Assembly (NCBI GenBank): GCA_947492135.1
Contig: CANLQR010000003.1
Location: 1 to 47,116 of the forward strand
Direction of reading: 5' to 3'
Length of the DNA stretch: 47,116 nt
Source of the DNA: Deltaproteobacteria bacterium
GTDB taxonomy: Bacteria > Myxococcota_A > Polyangia > Nannocystales > Nannocystaceae
In this document: piece after piece, positions 27,812-36,780 of the stretch
Layout: every line of letters starts with the position of its first letter
How positions within the stretch are numbered: position 1 is the first letter of the stretch
Notes under the pieces: model-generated
Seen by the model: the letters and a program-made list of their open reading frames with translations, nothing else
Database searches by the model: none
Told to the model about the DNA's origin: nothing
Program-made: the position numbers and the translations under genes

Positions 27812-28618
27812 TCAGCCGAAGTGGAAGGCGCCGACACGCATGCCGAAGACGTGGCCGTCGAACGCGGCGCGGCCACGGTCATCGCCGGCAGCGCCCGCGA
27901 CCACCATCAGCGGCAGCAGGTGCTCCTCGCGGGGATGAGCTTGGCGTGCCGCAGGGGCGGCGCTCCAGCCCACCAGCGAACGGTCGCGATCCTCACGCGG
28001 AGCTGTCGCCGCCTCGCGTAGCCACGCGTCGAAGGTCTCGGCGAAGACCCGCGCCCGCGGATCTCGGAAGCCACGCATGTTGTGATACGACATCCCGCTA
28101 CCGACGATGAACACGCCCTCGTCGCGCAGCGGGGCGAGCGCGCGTCCCATGGCGAGGTGCTGCTCGGGATCGAGACCCGCGACCAGTGACAGTTGTAGCG
28201 TCGGGACGTCGGCCTTCGGGTACGTCAGCTTCAGCGGCACGAAGGTCCCGTGATCGAAGCCCCGCGCGGGATCCTCCGCAGTGTCGAAGCCCGCGGACTC
28301 CAGCAGTTCGCGCACGCGGCCACCGAGCGCCGGGGCCCCGGGCGCGGGCCAGACGATCTGATACGACTCGGCAGGGAAGCCCGAGTAGTCGTAGAGCATC
28401 GGCGGTCGTGCGGCTGTCATCACCGTGGGCACGCGCTGCTCCCAGTGCGCGGAGATGACCAGGAGCGCGGTCGGCTTGGTGGGCGGGACCTCGGCGAGGC
28501 CGCGCAGGTAGGCGGCGAGCGGCTCGAGTTCGGTTCGATCGAGGCCCATGTCGACGAACGGCCACGGCCCGCCGCCGTGCGGGACATAGACGACGGGCAT
28601 GCGTGATGCGGTGGTCAT
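27812..28618 (-). CDS. DODA-type extradiol ring-cleavage dioxygenase (LigB family)
   Basis: 268 residues. Candidate metal ligands and active-site histidines: His14 in PHGGGP, His58 in SAHWE, His123 in DHGTFVPL, His179 in SYHN and His233 in EEHLLPL. The pattern fits YgiD/4,5-DOPA dioxygenase-like enzymes, which cleave catechol rings with non-haem iron. Substrate unknown. Shine-Dalgarno AGGA lies 8 nt before the ATG, only 9 bp after the stop of the ECI2-like gene, so the two form an operon. Confidence 0.9.
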   Translation of the reverse strand: MTTASRMPVVYVPHGGGPWPFVDMGLDRTELEPLAAYLRGLAEVPPTKPTALLVISAHWEQRVPTVMTAARPPMLYDYSGFPAESYQIVWPAPGAPALGGRVRELLESAGFDTAEDPARGFDHGTFVPLKLTYPKADVPTLQLSLVAGLDPEQHLAMGRALAPLRDEGVFIVGSGMSYHNMRGFRDPRARVFAETFDAWLREAATAPREDRDRSLVGWSAAPAARQAHPREEHLLPLMVVAGAAGDDRGRAAFDGHVFGMRVGAFHFG

Positions 28619-28627
28619 CTCGAGGTC

Positions 28628-29461
28628 CTAGCGCGCCTCGGGGGCCAGCAACAACCGCCACGCCGGTTGCGTCTTGGCCAACGCCAGGAACGCCAGGGCC
28701 AACGGGCGCTTCTTCTTGCGCCACAGGAACTCGAACTGAGCCTGCAAGAACTCGGGGCGCAAGAACGCCGTGGCGAGCACGGTGGACTCGCGCGCGTTGA
28801 TCTCCAGCAACTCCTGCCGCGACATGCCCAGCGGATAGCGCCGGCCGTCGCCGTCGTCGATCGCTGCCCGGGCCTGGCGGTGGGCCTCGTCGAGCAGATC
28901 GGCCGGGGGCACGCACCGCAGCGCCAGGCCGATCTCCACGGCTTGCTTGCCCGTCGGCTTCCAGCCTTCAGGGCCGAGCATGCGCTCGGCCGACGGGCCG
29001 AGCATGCGCGGGAAGACCACGCTGGAGCAGCCCTCCGGGGTCACGCCCAGGGCGCTGAACGGGGTCGAGAACGTCGCGCGCTCCGTGGTGATGATCGCGT
29101 TGCATAGCGTCGCCGAGGTCACGCTCGCGCCGATCGCCGGGCCGTTGACGGCGGCGACGATCGGCTTGGGGAAGTTCAGGAACATCTCGAAGAGCGTCCG
29201 ATTGCTCTCGATGATGAACGCGTGCAGCTTGGCGGGATGCGCCAACCGGATCGATCCGGCGAGGTTCACTCCGGCGCAGTAGTAGTCCCCCGCGCCGGTC
29301 AGCACGACGGCCCGCGTGGATGGGTCGCGCGCGGCCTCGGCGAAGGCCCGTCGCAGCTCGGCGAGCATCTCGAGCGTCCACCCGTTGAGCCGGCGGGGGT
29401 TGTTCATCGTCAGCGTCGTCACGCCGTTCGTGGTCTGACGGAGCACGAGATCATTGGGCAC
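28628..29461 (-). CDS. Enoyl-CoA hydratase/isomerase family, ECI2-like
   Basis: 277 residues from GTG at 29461, the first of an operon with the dioxygenase. Crotonase-fold features: oxyanion-hole segments YYCAGVNLAG and NGPAIGAS, and FSTPFSALGVTPEGCSSVVFP, whose PEGCSS pattern is typical of delta3,delta2-enoyl-CoA isomerases of the ECI2 type. These shift the double bond during unsaturated fatty-acid beta-oxidation. Pairing with a ring-cleaving dioxygenase hints at aromatic or unusual acid breakdown, but that is inference. The open frame extends upstream to 29854 without crotonase homology. Confidence 0.85.
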   Translation of the reverse strand: MPNDLVLRQTTNGVTTLTMNNPRRLNGWTLEMLAELRRAFAEAARDPSTRAVVLTGAGDYYCAGVNLAGSIRLAHPAKLHAFIIESNRTLFEMFLNFPKPIVAAVNGPAIGASVTSATLCNAIITTERATFSTPFSALGVTPEGCSSVVFPRMLGPSAERMLGPEGWKPTGKQAVEIGLALRCVPPADLLDEAHRQARAAIDDGDGRRYPLGMSRQELLEINARESTVLATAFLRPEFLQAQFEFLWRKKKRPLALAFLALAKTQPAWRLLLAPEAR

Positions 29462-29468
29462 GGACACG

Positions 29469-29474
29469 ACACTA
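29469..29474 (-). promoter_or_regulatory. Candidate -10 element of the ECI2-dioxygenase operon
   Basis: TAGTGT on the minus strand, 7 nt before the GTG at 29461. No Shine-Dalgarno is visible. The second gene of the operon does have one, as in other operons here. Confidence 0.35.
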
Positions 29475-29624
29475 CCCGGAACTGCGCCCGCCCGCGGCGC
29501 GGTCACAGCTTGACGCTGCGGGGACCGCCGGCGTGGCGCCCAGTTCCGACCGGCTCGAGGACCAACGCGGCCGACGTACCCACGAACGCGACCCGATCGG
29601 CGCGTCGGCGAGTCCGCGCGTCGT

Positions 29625-32600
29625 TCACAGCCACGTGTAGTTCGGCTCTGCCGGCTGGGCCATGAACTGCCGCAATGTGGTGACCGCGAGCGCCCGTGGC
29701 ACGGCGCGGGAGTACGCGAAGATCGGGTTCCCGATATCCGTCGCATCGTACACGTCCAGCGGAACCAGACTGAACTCCCCCGCAGGGATTCCCGGCGGCA
29801 ACAGGTAGCCGTAGCTGATCGCCTCGATCTGATCTGGATCCGGCGCCGCCACAAGACTGGTGTTGAAGTGGTGCAGCAGCCCGCGCACCGCTGCGGTCGT
29901 GATCCCCGCGTCGTGGATGAAGGCGCTGATCTCCCCGTCGTACTGCATGCTACGAAACGACCAGTTCGAGGAGCCGACCACCAGCCATTGATCGTCGAAC
30001 GCTGCGACCTTGGAGTGCGGATACACCATGGTCGCCGCGCTGTCGTAGGTCGGCGCGTAAAAGTGCAGATTGCCCTCGACCGCGAGGATCTGGTGGAACC
30101 TCACCGTAACCGGGGGATTGACGCCGTCGGTGAAGCGCAGCGTGTCGTCCTCGAGCCACTTGGTCGCGAGCGGGTGCAGCGGGTCATAGCAATCGTGAAC
30201 GTCCCAGTTCGCGCCGCACGCCGCACGCATGACGGTCACGGGTCCGGCCCCGAGGTCGTAGACCACCTGCGTGCAGTAGGGCGTATTGGTGGTCCCGTCG
30301 ACGAAGCGCAGCACACAGTGCAGCCACGCGCGCCGGGTCATGTAGCTCGAGGTCGGGCTCATCTGCTGCGGGACCACCACCACCACCGCGAGGTTGGCCC
30401 CGGCCCCGGCGCGCGCTTGGTGCCGCAGGTAGACGGCGCGCACCACATCGGGGTCAGAGAAGTGGTAGTTCTCGAAGTAGATGTAGGTGGTCGCCGCGTT
30501 GATGCGTTCGATGAGCTTGTCGCGCAGCCAGGTGTGGCGGGTTTCGCTGACCGGCGTGGAGACCGATCGGGTCAGCGCGATGAAGACCTCGCGATTGTCG
30601 GCGTGCGGCGCCTGCATCGTGGTGTTGCGCTCGGTCGCGATCTCGCGCCTGCGCACGGTGGTGCGCTGCGTGAACGAGAAGTCGCGCGACAGGTACTCGC
30701 CGTCCGAGCCGACCAAATCGGCGTGGGCATACCAGCCCGACTCCAGCGCGCGGGTGCGATCCCAGCGGCGCATCCACTCTTTTTCGATGTCGTCGGTGAT
30801 CGGGCCGATCAGGTACACCGCCGCGTCGTGCCAGGGCTGATTCGCGGCCGGGTCGGGCTCGGAGTGATCGTCGGCGCCAAAGTAACCAGGCGACAGATTG
30901 ATGCCGCCGAGCAGAACATGGCGCTGCCCCGCGACCGAGAAGATCGCCATCTTCTGGTGGTTCGAGGCCCCGATTTCCCCCTCGTAGCTTTCGAAGTACA
31001 CCCGCGCCCGCCCAGCCCCAGGGACGCCCGCGAGCGCTACGTCGAGCGCAAAGACCCGGTCGGCGAAGACCCGGTTCGCCTTGTAGACCCCGCCGGCTTC
31101 ATCTTGGGTCTGCTCGATCTTCTTGGGCCGCCACATGATGACCTCGACGTGATGACCGGCGCGCGCGACCTGCTCGATGTAGCTGAGCAAGCTGTGATTG
31201 TCCTGGCCGAAGTAGATCCGGTCGCCCAGCGTGACGTCAGCGGTGATCATCCAGAACGCCAGCCGCACGTAGGTGAGCCCGTTGGCGTCGACCGCAGCCT
31301 GGCGGACCCACTCGAACTGTACCCTCAGCTCTTCGAAGTACGCCTCGCCGTCGCGGATGAACCGGACGTGGTTGTCGCCGGTCGCGGTGAAGCGATCGGC
31401 GACGTACTCGAAGGTGTCGACCCGCGCCGCGCCCGGGTTGGGATCGCCCGGGTTGTGCACCGCGATCGGCACCCGACCCACTGCGTGCGCGACGACTTGG
31501 GCGCGCAGGGTCGTGGCGTTGACGAACTCCACCACCGGCACTGCGACCCCCGCAACCATCACGTTGGCGCCCGCGACGAACTCGGTACCGGTGATCGTGA
31601 TCGTGCGACCCCCATCGGTGTGCCCAACCGCGGGGCTCGCTGGCTGCGTGACCAACGGTTCGCCGCGGTAGGTGAAGAGCCCGGCGCCGACCGCATCGGC
31701 CGCCGCCCCGGGGTTGCGTACGACCACGTCGACGGCAGCATACGGCGCGGCCGCAGCGATCGCAGGCACGGTCGCGGTGATCGTCGTCGGCGATACCACC
31801 ACGATGTTCGCCGCCGGGTTGCCACCGATCGAGACCGTGGCTTCCTTGACGAAGTCGGTTCCCGTGATCGTGATCGCCGTACCACCGCGATGCGTGGCCA
31901 CGGGCGGTTCGATGGCGGTCACCGTGGCCGGTGGTTGGTACGTGTAACCATCGAGGAACGTCCCCGCGCCCGCGACCGCGACGTCCACATCCACCAGCCC
32001 CAACGCGTGCGCAGGGCTGAGCACCGTGAGGCGGTCGGGAGCGACCGCGGCGATGACCGCAGCGACCCCGCCGAGCTGCACGGTGCTGGTGCCATCGAAG
32101 CCCGCACCGTGGATGATCACCGTCGTGCCCGCTGGCCCCGCGTTCGGCTCGAGCCGCGTGATGCTCGAGTAGGTGAAGCCGCCCACGAGCGACGCGCCGC
32201 CGACCACCACATCGACGACACCCTCGGCGTGCGCCGGTGTGGTGACGCGAACGGCGGGGCCGGGCAGGCGCGCCGCCGCGGCACCGCCCAGCGTGATTGC
32301 GGTGGCCTGAGCGACCGCTCCGGGCAGGCGCAACGTCACCTGTTCTGCGCCGGCCACCAGCCCTCGCGCGGGCTCGATCGACAGCGCCGTATAGGTGTAG
32401 CCGCCGACGAGACTCGCCGCGGTTCCGCCGTCGTTGGTGACAGTGATGTCCACGGCTCCGAGCGCGTGGACGGGTGTGGTCGCGGTGATCGCAGTCGAGG
32501 AGGCCACTGCGACGTTCGTGGCTGCGACGCCGCCCACGCGCACCTTGGCCCCCGCAACGAAACCAACACCATGGATCGTCACCACGGTGCCCGAGGGTCC

Positions 32601-33710
32601 GACCGCGGGCTCGAGCCGCGAAACCGTTGGTTGATCGATGAACGTGAACGCTCGAGCGAGCGTGATCACGGGCTCGCCGTTGTTGTTCTGCACGCTCACA
32701 TCACCGGGGCCGGCCACCGCGGCGGCCGTCCTCGCCGTGATCGTCGACGCATCGACGCAGTTGACGTGGGTCGCCGGGACGCCGCCGATCTGCACGCCGT
32801 TGGGCGCGAGCACGGCAAAGCCCCGGCCGCGAATCGTCACGTCGGTACCGCCCGCGATCGGCCCCTTCGCCGGTGTGATGCCGGTGACCTCGGCGGGCGC
32901 GTACTCGAACCCCGCCGCCATCTCCGACACGCTAGCGGCCACCGCCGCGATTGCCGGCACCGCGATCGGTCCTTGGGCAGGGTTGGTCACACGCACCGCG
33001 ACACGGCCCGCCGCGTGCGCCGCCGGCTGCACGGTGAGCGAGCCGGGCAGGTTTCGCGCGACCACGTTTGCGAGCACCCCACCGAGGTGAACCGTGGTGG
33101 TCGCGGTGAAGTGCTTGCCGTGGACCGTGATGTTGGTGCCACCGATCGTCGTGGCCTTGATCGGCGTCACCGCAGTGACCATCGGTGGAACGAACGTGAG
33201 CTCGTCGACGAAGCCCAGCGGGTCACCCGGATTGAGCACGGCCAGCCCAACTTGCCCCTCGTCGTGCTGACGGGTCTGACACTGAATCACGGTCGCGGAC
33301 ACGCGCACGATGTTGGCGGCCGGGATCCCCTCGATCTCGACGTTGGGGTTGGGCGGAAATCCCACCCCGGTGATCGTGAGATCGGTGCCACCGGTCGTCG
33401 GCACGAGCGCCGGCGCCACTGTGGTGATCCGGCAGTAGTAGGCGAACGGTGGGGCCCAACCGCTGGTGGGTCCGCCGTCGCTGAAGATGCCCGCGTTGTT
33501 GGTCACGGTGACCAACACCGGCCCCGCGACGGCTTGGGGCGGCACTGTCACCGTGAGCTGGGTCGAGCTGTTGCGCACGACCGTCTTGGCCGCGACCCCA
33601 CCAAACTTGACGCGCACCTTGGGCGTGAAGTCGGTCCCGGTGATCGTGACCTGCCCACCGCCTTCGACGGCAGAGTTTGCGGGGGCTACATTGGTGACTG
33701 TCAGCGCCAC
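29625..33710 (-). CDS. Nine-repeat TIG/IPT protein with C-terminal phospholipase-D-like domain
   Basis: 1361 residues. GTG at 33710 with GGAG upstream is preferred over ATG at 33767, which would overlap the upstream gene. About nine TIG/IPT immunoglobulin-like repeats (openings such as VAPANSAVEGGGQVTITGTDF-style) cover residues about 1-830. The remainder is a phospholipase-D superfamily domain. The second HKD motif is complete (PHSKVAAFDDQW then GSSNW, near 1230). The first (SNHQKMAIFS then GGINL, near 915) has Ser where Asp is expected. It could be a toxin, a lipase or a nuclease; PLD-like effectors occur in type VI secretion. No signal peptide. It ends the three-gene operon 19 bp after the LysM gene. 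Confidence 0.88.
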   Translation of the reverse strand: MALTVTNVAPANSAVEGGGQVTITGTDFTPKVRVKFGGVAAKTVVRNSSTQLTVTVPPQAVAGPVLVTVTNNAGIFSDGGPTSGWAPPFAYYCRITTVAPALVPTTGGTDLTITGVGFPPNPNVEIEGIPAANIVRVSATVIQCQTRQHDEGQVGLAVLNPGDPLGFVDELTFVPPMVTAVTPIKATTIGGTNITVHGKHFTATTTVHLGGVLANVVARNLPGSLTVQPAAHAAGRVAVRVTNPAQGPIAVPAIAAVAASVSEMAAGFEYAPAEVTGITPAKGPIAGGTDVTIRGRGFAVLAPNGVQIGGVPATHVNCVDASTITARTAAAVAGPGDVSVQNNNGEPVITLARAFTFIDQPTVSRLEPAVGPSGTVVTIHGVGFVAGAKVRVGGVAATNVAVASSTAITATTPVHALGAVDITVTNDGGTAASLVGGYTYTALSIEPARGLVAGAEQVTLRLPGAVAQATAITLGGAAAARLPGPAVRVTTPAHAEGVVDVVVGGASLVGGFTYSSITRLEPNAGPAGTTVIIHGAGFDGTSTVQLGGVAAVIAAVAPDRLTVLSPAHALGLVDVDVAVAGAGTFLDGYTYQPPATVTAIEPPVATHRGGTAITITGTDFVKEATVSIGGNPAANIVVVSPTTITATVPAIAAAAPYAAVDVVVRNPGAAADAVGAGLFTYRGEPLVTQPASPAVGHTDGGRTITITGTEFVAGANVMVAGVAVPVVEFVNATTLRAQVVAHAVGRVPIAVHNPGDPNPGAARVDTFEYVADRFTATGDNHVRFIRDGEAYFEELRVQFEWVRQAAVDANGLTYVRLAFWMITADVTLGDRIYFGQDNHSLLSYIEQVARAGHHVEVIMWRPKKIEQTQDEAGGVYKANRVFADRVFALDVALAGVPGAGRARVYFESYEGEIGASNHQKMAIFSVAGQRHVLLGGINLSPGYFGADDHSEPDPAANQPWHDAAVYLIGPITDDIEKEWMRRWDRTRALESGWYAHADLVGSDGEYLSRDFSFTQRTTVRRREIATERNTTMQAPHADNREVFIALTRSVSTPVSETRHTWLRDKLIERINAATTYIYFENYHFSDPDVVRAVYLRHQARAGAGANLAVVVVVPQQMSPTSSYMTRRAWLHCVLRFVDGTTNTPYCTQVVYDLGAGPVTVMRAACGANWDVHDCYDPLHPLATKWLEDDTLRFTDGVNPPVTVRFHQILAVEGNLHFYAPTYDSAATMVYPHSKVAAFDDQWLVVGSSNWSFRSMQYDGEISAFIHDAGITTAAVRGLLHHFNTSLVAAPDPDQIEAISYGYLLPPGIPAGEFSLVPLDVYDATDIGNPIFAYSRAVPRALAVTTLRQFMAQPAEPNYTWL

Positions 33711-33729
33711 GGGTGTTGCTCCGAACCGG

Positions 33730-34872
33730 TCAGTACAGCGCCTCGAGCGCTTGCTTGGTGGGCCCATCGATAGCGCCGGTCTCGGCGAGCCCGGTCTCAG
33801 CTTGAAATTCTCGCAACGCGCGGGTGGTCAGCGGCCCAAGTTCACCGCGCTCCGAGCCACAGTGATACCCGAGATTGGCGAGCCGCCCCTGCACGCCCGC
33901 GATCGTCTCGATGGGATCGAGGTACGCGAAGCTGAAGTGATACGCCTGCGGTTCGGGCTCGACCGCGAGTATCAGGTCGAGCGTGCGTGCGTCGGCGGGT
34001 ACCGCCTCGTCGATGCAGCCGTCGCCATCGGTCGTGGTCTCCCACGCCGACTCGCGACCGTCGTGGCACTTGATCTGGATCAACGCGGACAGCCCTGCGC
34101 GCGGCTCACCGTCGATGTCGAGCAGGCGCAACTTGGCCCGCACGACCGGCTCATTGCACGCCACGGTGACGCGTTGCCCCACACCCACCGGCGCGAGGGC
34201 CTCGTCTTGCGCGGGCGGCAGGCTGATCACGTCGCCTGGCGCCAATACTTTCGCACTGCGCCCGGTTGCGCCGAGCGCGGCGTTCGCTGCCCACAGCGCT
34301 TCGACCTCGAGCCCGTAGCGGCGCGCGAGCGTCCACATGCACTCGCCGTCGGAGACCTCATGGGCGGGCGGTCGATCGGCGCGCGCACTGGTGCCACTCC
34401 AGGTCGCCTGATAGCGCGCGGTGGCACGATCGCCCGGCAGCGCCTCGCTGCCACTGACCCGCCACGCTGCTCGGACCACCGACGGGATCCACAGCGCATG
34501 ACGGTCGCCATCGAGCAGTCCTTCGAAGCGCACGGCCCCGGTCGTGCCTGTGGTCGCCGCCAGAATCCCGAGGCGGCCCTCGCGGTGCAGCTCGATTCGC
34601 AAGCCCACGATGACCCTGCCTTGCGGGTCGACCGCGATCACCTCGAGCGCGCCGTTGAGCTCGCCCTCGCACAAGACCATCGAAGTACTGGCCTCACCCG
34701 TGAGCTCGGCCGCGGCCTCGTCGGCAGCCCGCAGCCGATCGACTTGGTCCTGGGCCGCACGCGCCGCTTCCGGATCGAGCTTGTCATCCCAGATCTCGTG
34801 CGGGCCACACCGCGCGAAGCAGCGCTGTTCGGAGCCCGCAGGCGGCGAGTAGGACCCGTTGCGTGGTCGCAT
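33730..34872 (-). CDS. LysM and peptidoglycan-binding domain protein (T6SS-associated type)
   Basis: 380 residues from ATG at 34872, in a TGATG overlap with the upstream gene. Order: N-terminal region with Cys (RCFARCGPHEIW), a coiled segment, a beta-sheet part, a LysM domain near residues 205-255 (HEVSDGECMWTLARRYGLEV), a second beta-sheet part (GEPRAGLSALIQI), and a C-terminal peptidoglycan-binding domain (GVQGRLANLGYHCGSERGEL then FQAETGLAETGAID). The same order occurs in proteins beside VgrG/PAAR genes of type VI secretion. No signal peptide. Probably a carrier or adaptor for the PLD protein that follows; inferred. Confidence 0.85.
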   Translation of the reverse strand: MRPRNGSYSPPAGSEQRCFARCGPHEIWDDKLDPEAARAAQDQVDRLRAADEAAAELTGEASTSMVLCEGELNGALEVIAVDPQGRVIVGLRIELHREGRLGILAATTGTTGAVRFEGLLDGDRHALWIPSVVRAAWRVSGSEALPGDRATARYQATWSGTSARADRPPAHEVSDGECMWTLARRYGLEVEALWAANAALGATGRSAKVLAPGDVISLPPAQDEALAPVGVGQRVTVACNEPVVRAKLRLLDIDGEPRAGLSALIQIKCHDGRESAWETTTDGDGCIDEAVPADARTLDLILAVEPEPQAYHFSFAYLDPIETIAGVQGRLANLGYHCGSERGELGPLTTRALREFQAETGLAETGAIDGPTKQALEALY

Positions 34873-35261
34873 CACAGCCCGAACCTTTGCCGAAGCAGTA
34901 CGGTGTCGGCCGCTTGCTGGAGCTCGTGGACGCAGCGCTCGTACACCGCGGCCAGGCGATCGCTTGGGCCGCTCGCAGGATTTTTCAGCACCGCCGGCAC
35001 CCAGGCGCGCTCGGTGTCGAACGACCAACCTAGCGCCGCAGCGAGCCCGAGAAATCGCGCACAATCACGACGTGAGGTGATCCCATAGCCACGCGCCCGG
35101 TCGAGGCACGCGAGCACCTCCTCGCCGAGTGCGAGCTCGTCGAGCTCGCCCAGTTCCGGGGCAAAGTGCGTGCGCAAGTGATCGATCATCGCGAGCACGA
35201 AGCCGCGATGCGTCTCGTCGAGCGACAGCGCCCGCACCTGCTCGCTGCGAATCCTCAGCAC
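34872..35261 (-). CDS. Small helical protein, T6SS-accessory type
   Basis: 129 residues if GTG at 35261 is the start (VLRIRSEQVRALS), matching usual starts of this family. The open frame reaches ATG 35426, but that would run through the promoter palindrome. Helical and charged: HRGFVLAMIDHLRTHFAPEL, EVLACLDRARGYGITSRRDC, ARFLGLAAALGWSFD. Such proteins sit next to PAAR/VgrG and LysM genes in type VI secretion clusters. The stop overlaps the next start by one base (TGATG). No canonical T6SS sheath gene is in the window. Confidence 0.65.
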   Translation of the reverse strand: MLRIRSEQVRALSLDETHRGFVLAMIDHLRTHFAPELGELDELALGEEVLACLDRARGYGITSRRDCARFLGLAAALGWSFDTERAWVPAVLKNPASGPSDRLAAVYERCVHELQQAADTVLLRQRFGL

Positions 35262-35394
35262 CGGTGGCTTTGCCGGCTCGATGATGTCGACGAACCTATC
35301 ACAGACCGGGCGGCTCGCCGGTCGTCCCTCGCGCAAGCGTGGGATACAGCTGGTGGTCGCGGAGCATCGTCTAGCAGATCTCCACGGCAGGTCG

Positions 35395-35435
35395 ACATTA
35401 TGCTCGCCATACATAATGTTTGACAAACATTATGT
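35395..35435. promoter_or_regulatory. AT-rich operator with a perfect palindrome
   Basis: ACATAATGTTTG (35411-35422), a central A, and its exact reverse complement (35424-35435) form a 25-bp palindrome. A third half-site ACATTATG lies at 35395-35402. The ATPase start codon (ATG 35432) is inside the right arm, so a bound dimer would block it. The AT-rich patch stands out in very GC-rich sequence. It lies between divergent genes. Confidence 0.75.
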
Positions 35436-36727
35436 TCGGTGGGACGCTCTGGTCCATCGTGCTGCGCTTCGTCAATCGGGCTGCAGAGCTGCGGGAGCTC
35501 GACACGGCGGCCCGTCGCGGGGGGCTGCTCGTCGTGTTCGGTCGCCGTCGCGTGGGCAAGACGCGGTTGTTGCGGCACTGGCTGGATCGGCATGGCGGGA
35601 GCTACAGCCAGGCGATCGAGGCGCCGCTCGACATCCAGCTGCAGCAGGTCCGGTCGGACATCGGGCCGTTGCCCTCCGAGATCACGCCGAAGACCTGGGG
35701 CGAGCTCCTCGAGCTCGTCGCTCGTCGGCCTCCACCATGGACGCTGTGCCTGGACGAGTTCCCCTACCTCACCGAGGTGGATCGTTCGCTCCCGAGTCGC
35801 CTCCAGCGCTGGCTCGATCACGAGCTCCCGCCGGGCTGCCTGCTCGTACTCTCCGGCTCGAGCATGCGGATGATGCACGCGCAGTTCCTCGACCGATCCG
35901 CCCCGCTGTTCGGGCGCGCGGGCAAGCTGCTCCGCGTCGAGCCGATGGACTATCGCGCGTTCTGCTCCGCGTGCGGGCTCGCGGTCGACGAGATGGACAG
36001 CTTCGAGCAGTTCGCGTGCGTCGGTGGGGTGCCGAAGTATTGGGAGTTCATCGACTCGAGCAACGATGTGGTCGGGCTTGCAGACGCGCTGTACTTCGGA
36101 TTCGCGCCGTTCATGGAGTTCGAGCCGCAACGCCTCTTGCGCGACGAGCAGATCAACGGTGCGAGCGCGCTGGCGGTCCTCGAGGCCGTCGGGCGCGGCG
36201 CGCATCGTCCTTCCGAGGTGGCCGCCCGCCTGGGCGTGCCGCAGACGAACCTCTCGCGCTTGTTCGCACAGCTCGTCGACGCATCAATCCTCGCGCGCGA
36301 GCTGCCCTGGGGCGAGAGCTCGCGGACCACCAAGCGCGTCCTCTACCGAGTGGCGGATCCCGCGACGCGATTCTGGTTCGGCGTGTACTCCGCCCATCGA
36401 AGCCGTTGGCCGAGCTACCCGGTCGCCCTGCGACGCAGGCTGATCCACGAGCACGCGTCGACGGTGTTCGAGGACCACTGCCGCGCCCGGTTGCCCGGGG
36501 CGCAGCGCTACTGGGAAGCGGGGCTCGAGCTCGATCTCGTCGCACCCGATCCGGAGGACGGCGGTGGGCTCGTGGTCGCAGAAGTGAAGTGGCGGCGATT
36601 GTCCGCATCCGAACGCAAGACGGTCGCGGCGCAGCTCCGCGAGAAGTGGTCGCGCTCGACGATCGGAGGCCGCGGGCACAAGGCGCGGTTCGTGGTCCTC
36701 GACGCCACCTCGCTCACCGAGAAGTAG
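35432..36727 (+). CDS. AAA ATPase with C-terminal DUF234/nuclease-like domain
   Basis: 431 residues from ATG 35432; GTG at 35459 is an alternative closer to typical family starts (VLRFVNRAAELRELD). Walker A GRRRVGKT near residue 40-47, Walker B LCLDEFP, a winged-helix segment (HRPSEVAARLGVPQTNLSRL), and a C-terminal DUF234-like domain with a PD-(D/E)XK-type core (EAGLELDLVA...VAEVKW). This architecture is the archaeal-type ATPase_2/DUF234 family, whose biological role is unclear. It diverges from the T6SS-like operon across an AT-rich palindrome, which suggests autoregulation. Confidence 0.88.
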   Translation: MFGGTLWSIVLRFVNRAAELRELDTAARRGGLLVVFGRRRVGKTRLLRHWLDRHGGSYSQAIEAPLDIQLQQVRSDIGPLPSEITPKTWGELLELVARRPPPWTLCLDEFPYLTEVDRSLPSRLQRWLDHELPPGCLLVLSGSSMRMMHAQFLDRSAPLFGRAGKLLRVEPMDYRAFCSACGLAVDEMDSFEQFACVGGVPKYWEFIDSSNDVVGLADALYFGFAPFMEFEPQRLLRDEQINGASALAVLEAVGRGAHRPSEVAARLGVPQTNLSRLFAQLVDASILARELPWGESSRTTKRVLYRVADPATRFWFGVYSAHRSRWPSYPVALRRRLIHEHASTVFEDHCRARLPGAQRYWEAGLELDLVAPDPEDGGGLVVAEVKWRRLSASERKTVAAQLREKWSRSTIGGRGHKARFVVLDATSLTEK

Positions 36728-36780
36728 CCTGTCCGGGCGAGCGCGGGCCCATGCGACACGGGCCGACGTCGCCGGGCAGA

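Noticed and set aside
29868-33773. 1301-codon open frame on the plus strand
   Set aside because: Antisense to the TIG-PLD gene; rich in Arg, Asp and His with no domain pattern, as expected for shadow frames in GC-rich DNA. The minus-strand frame has clear TIG and HKD motifs.
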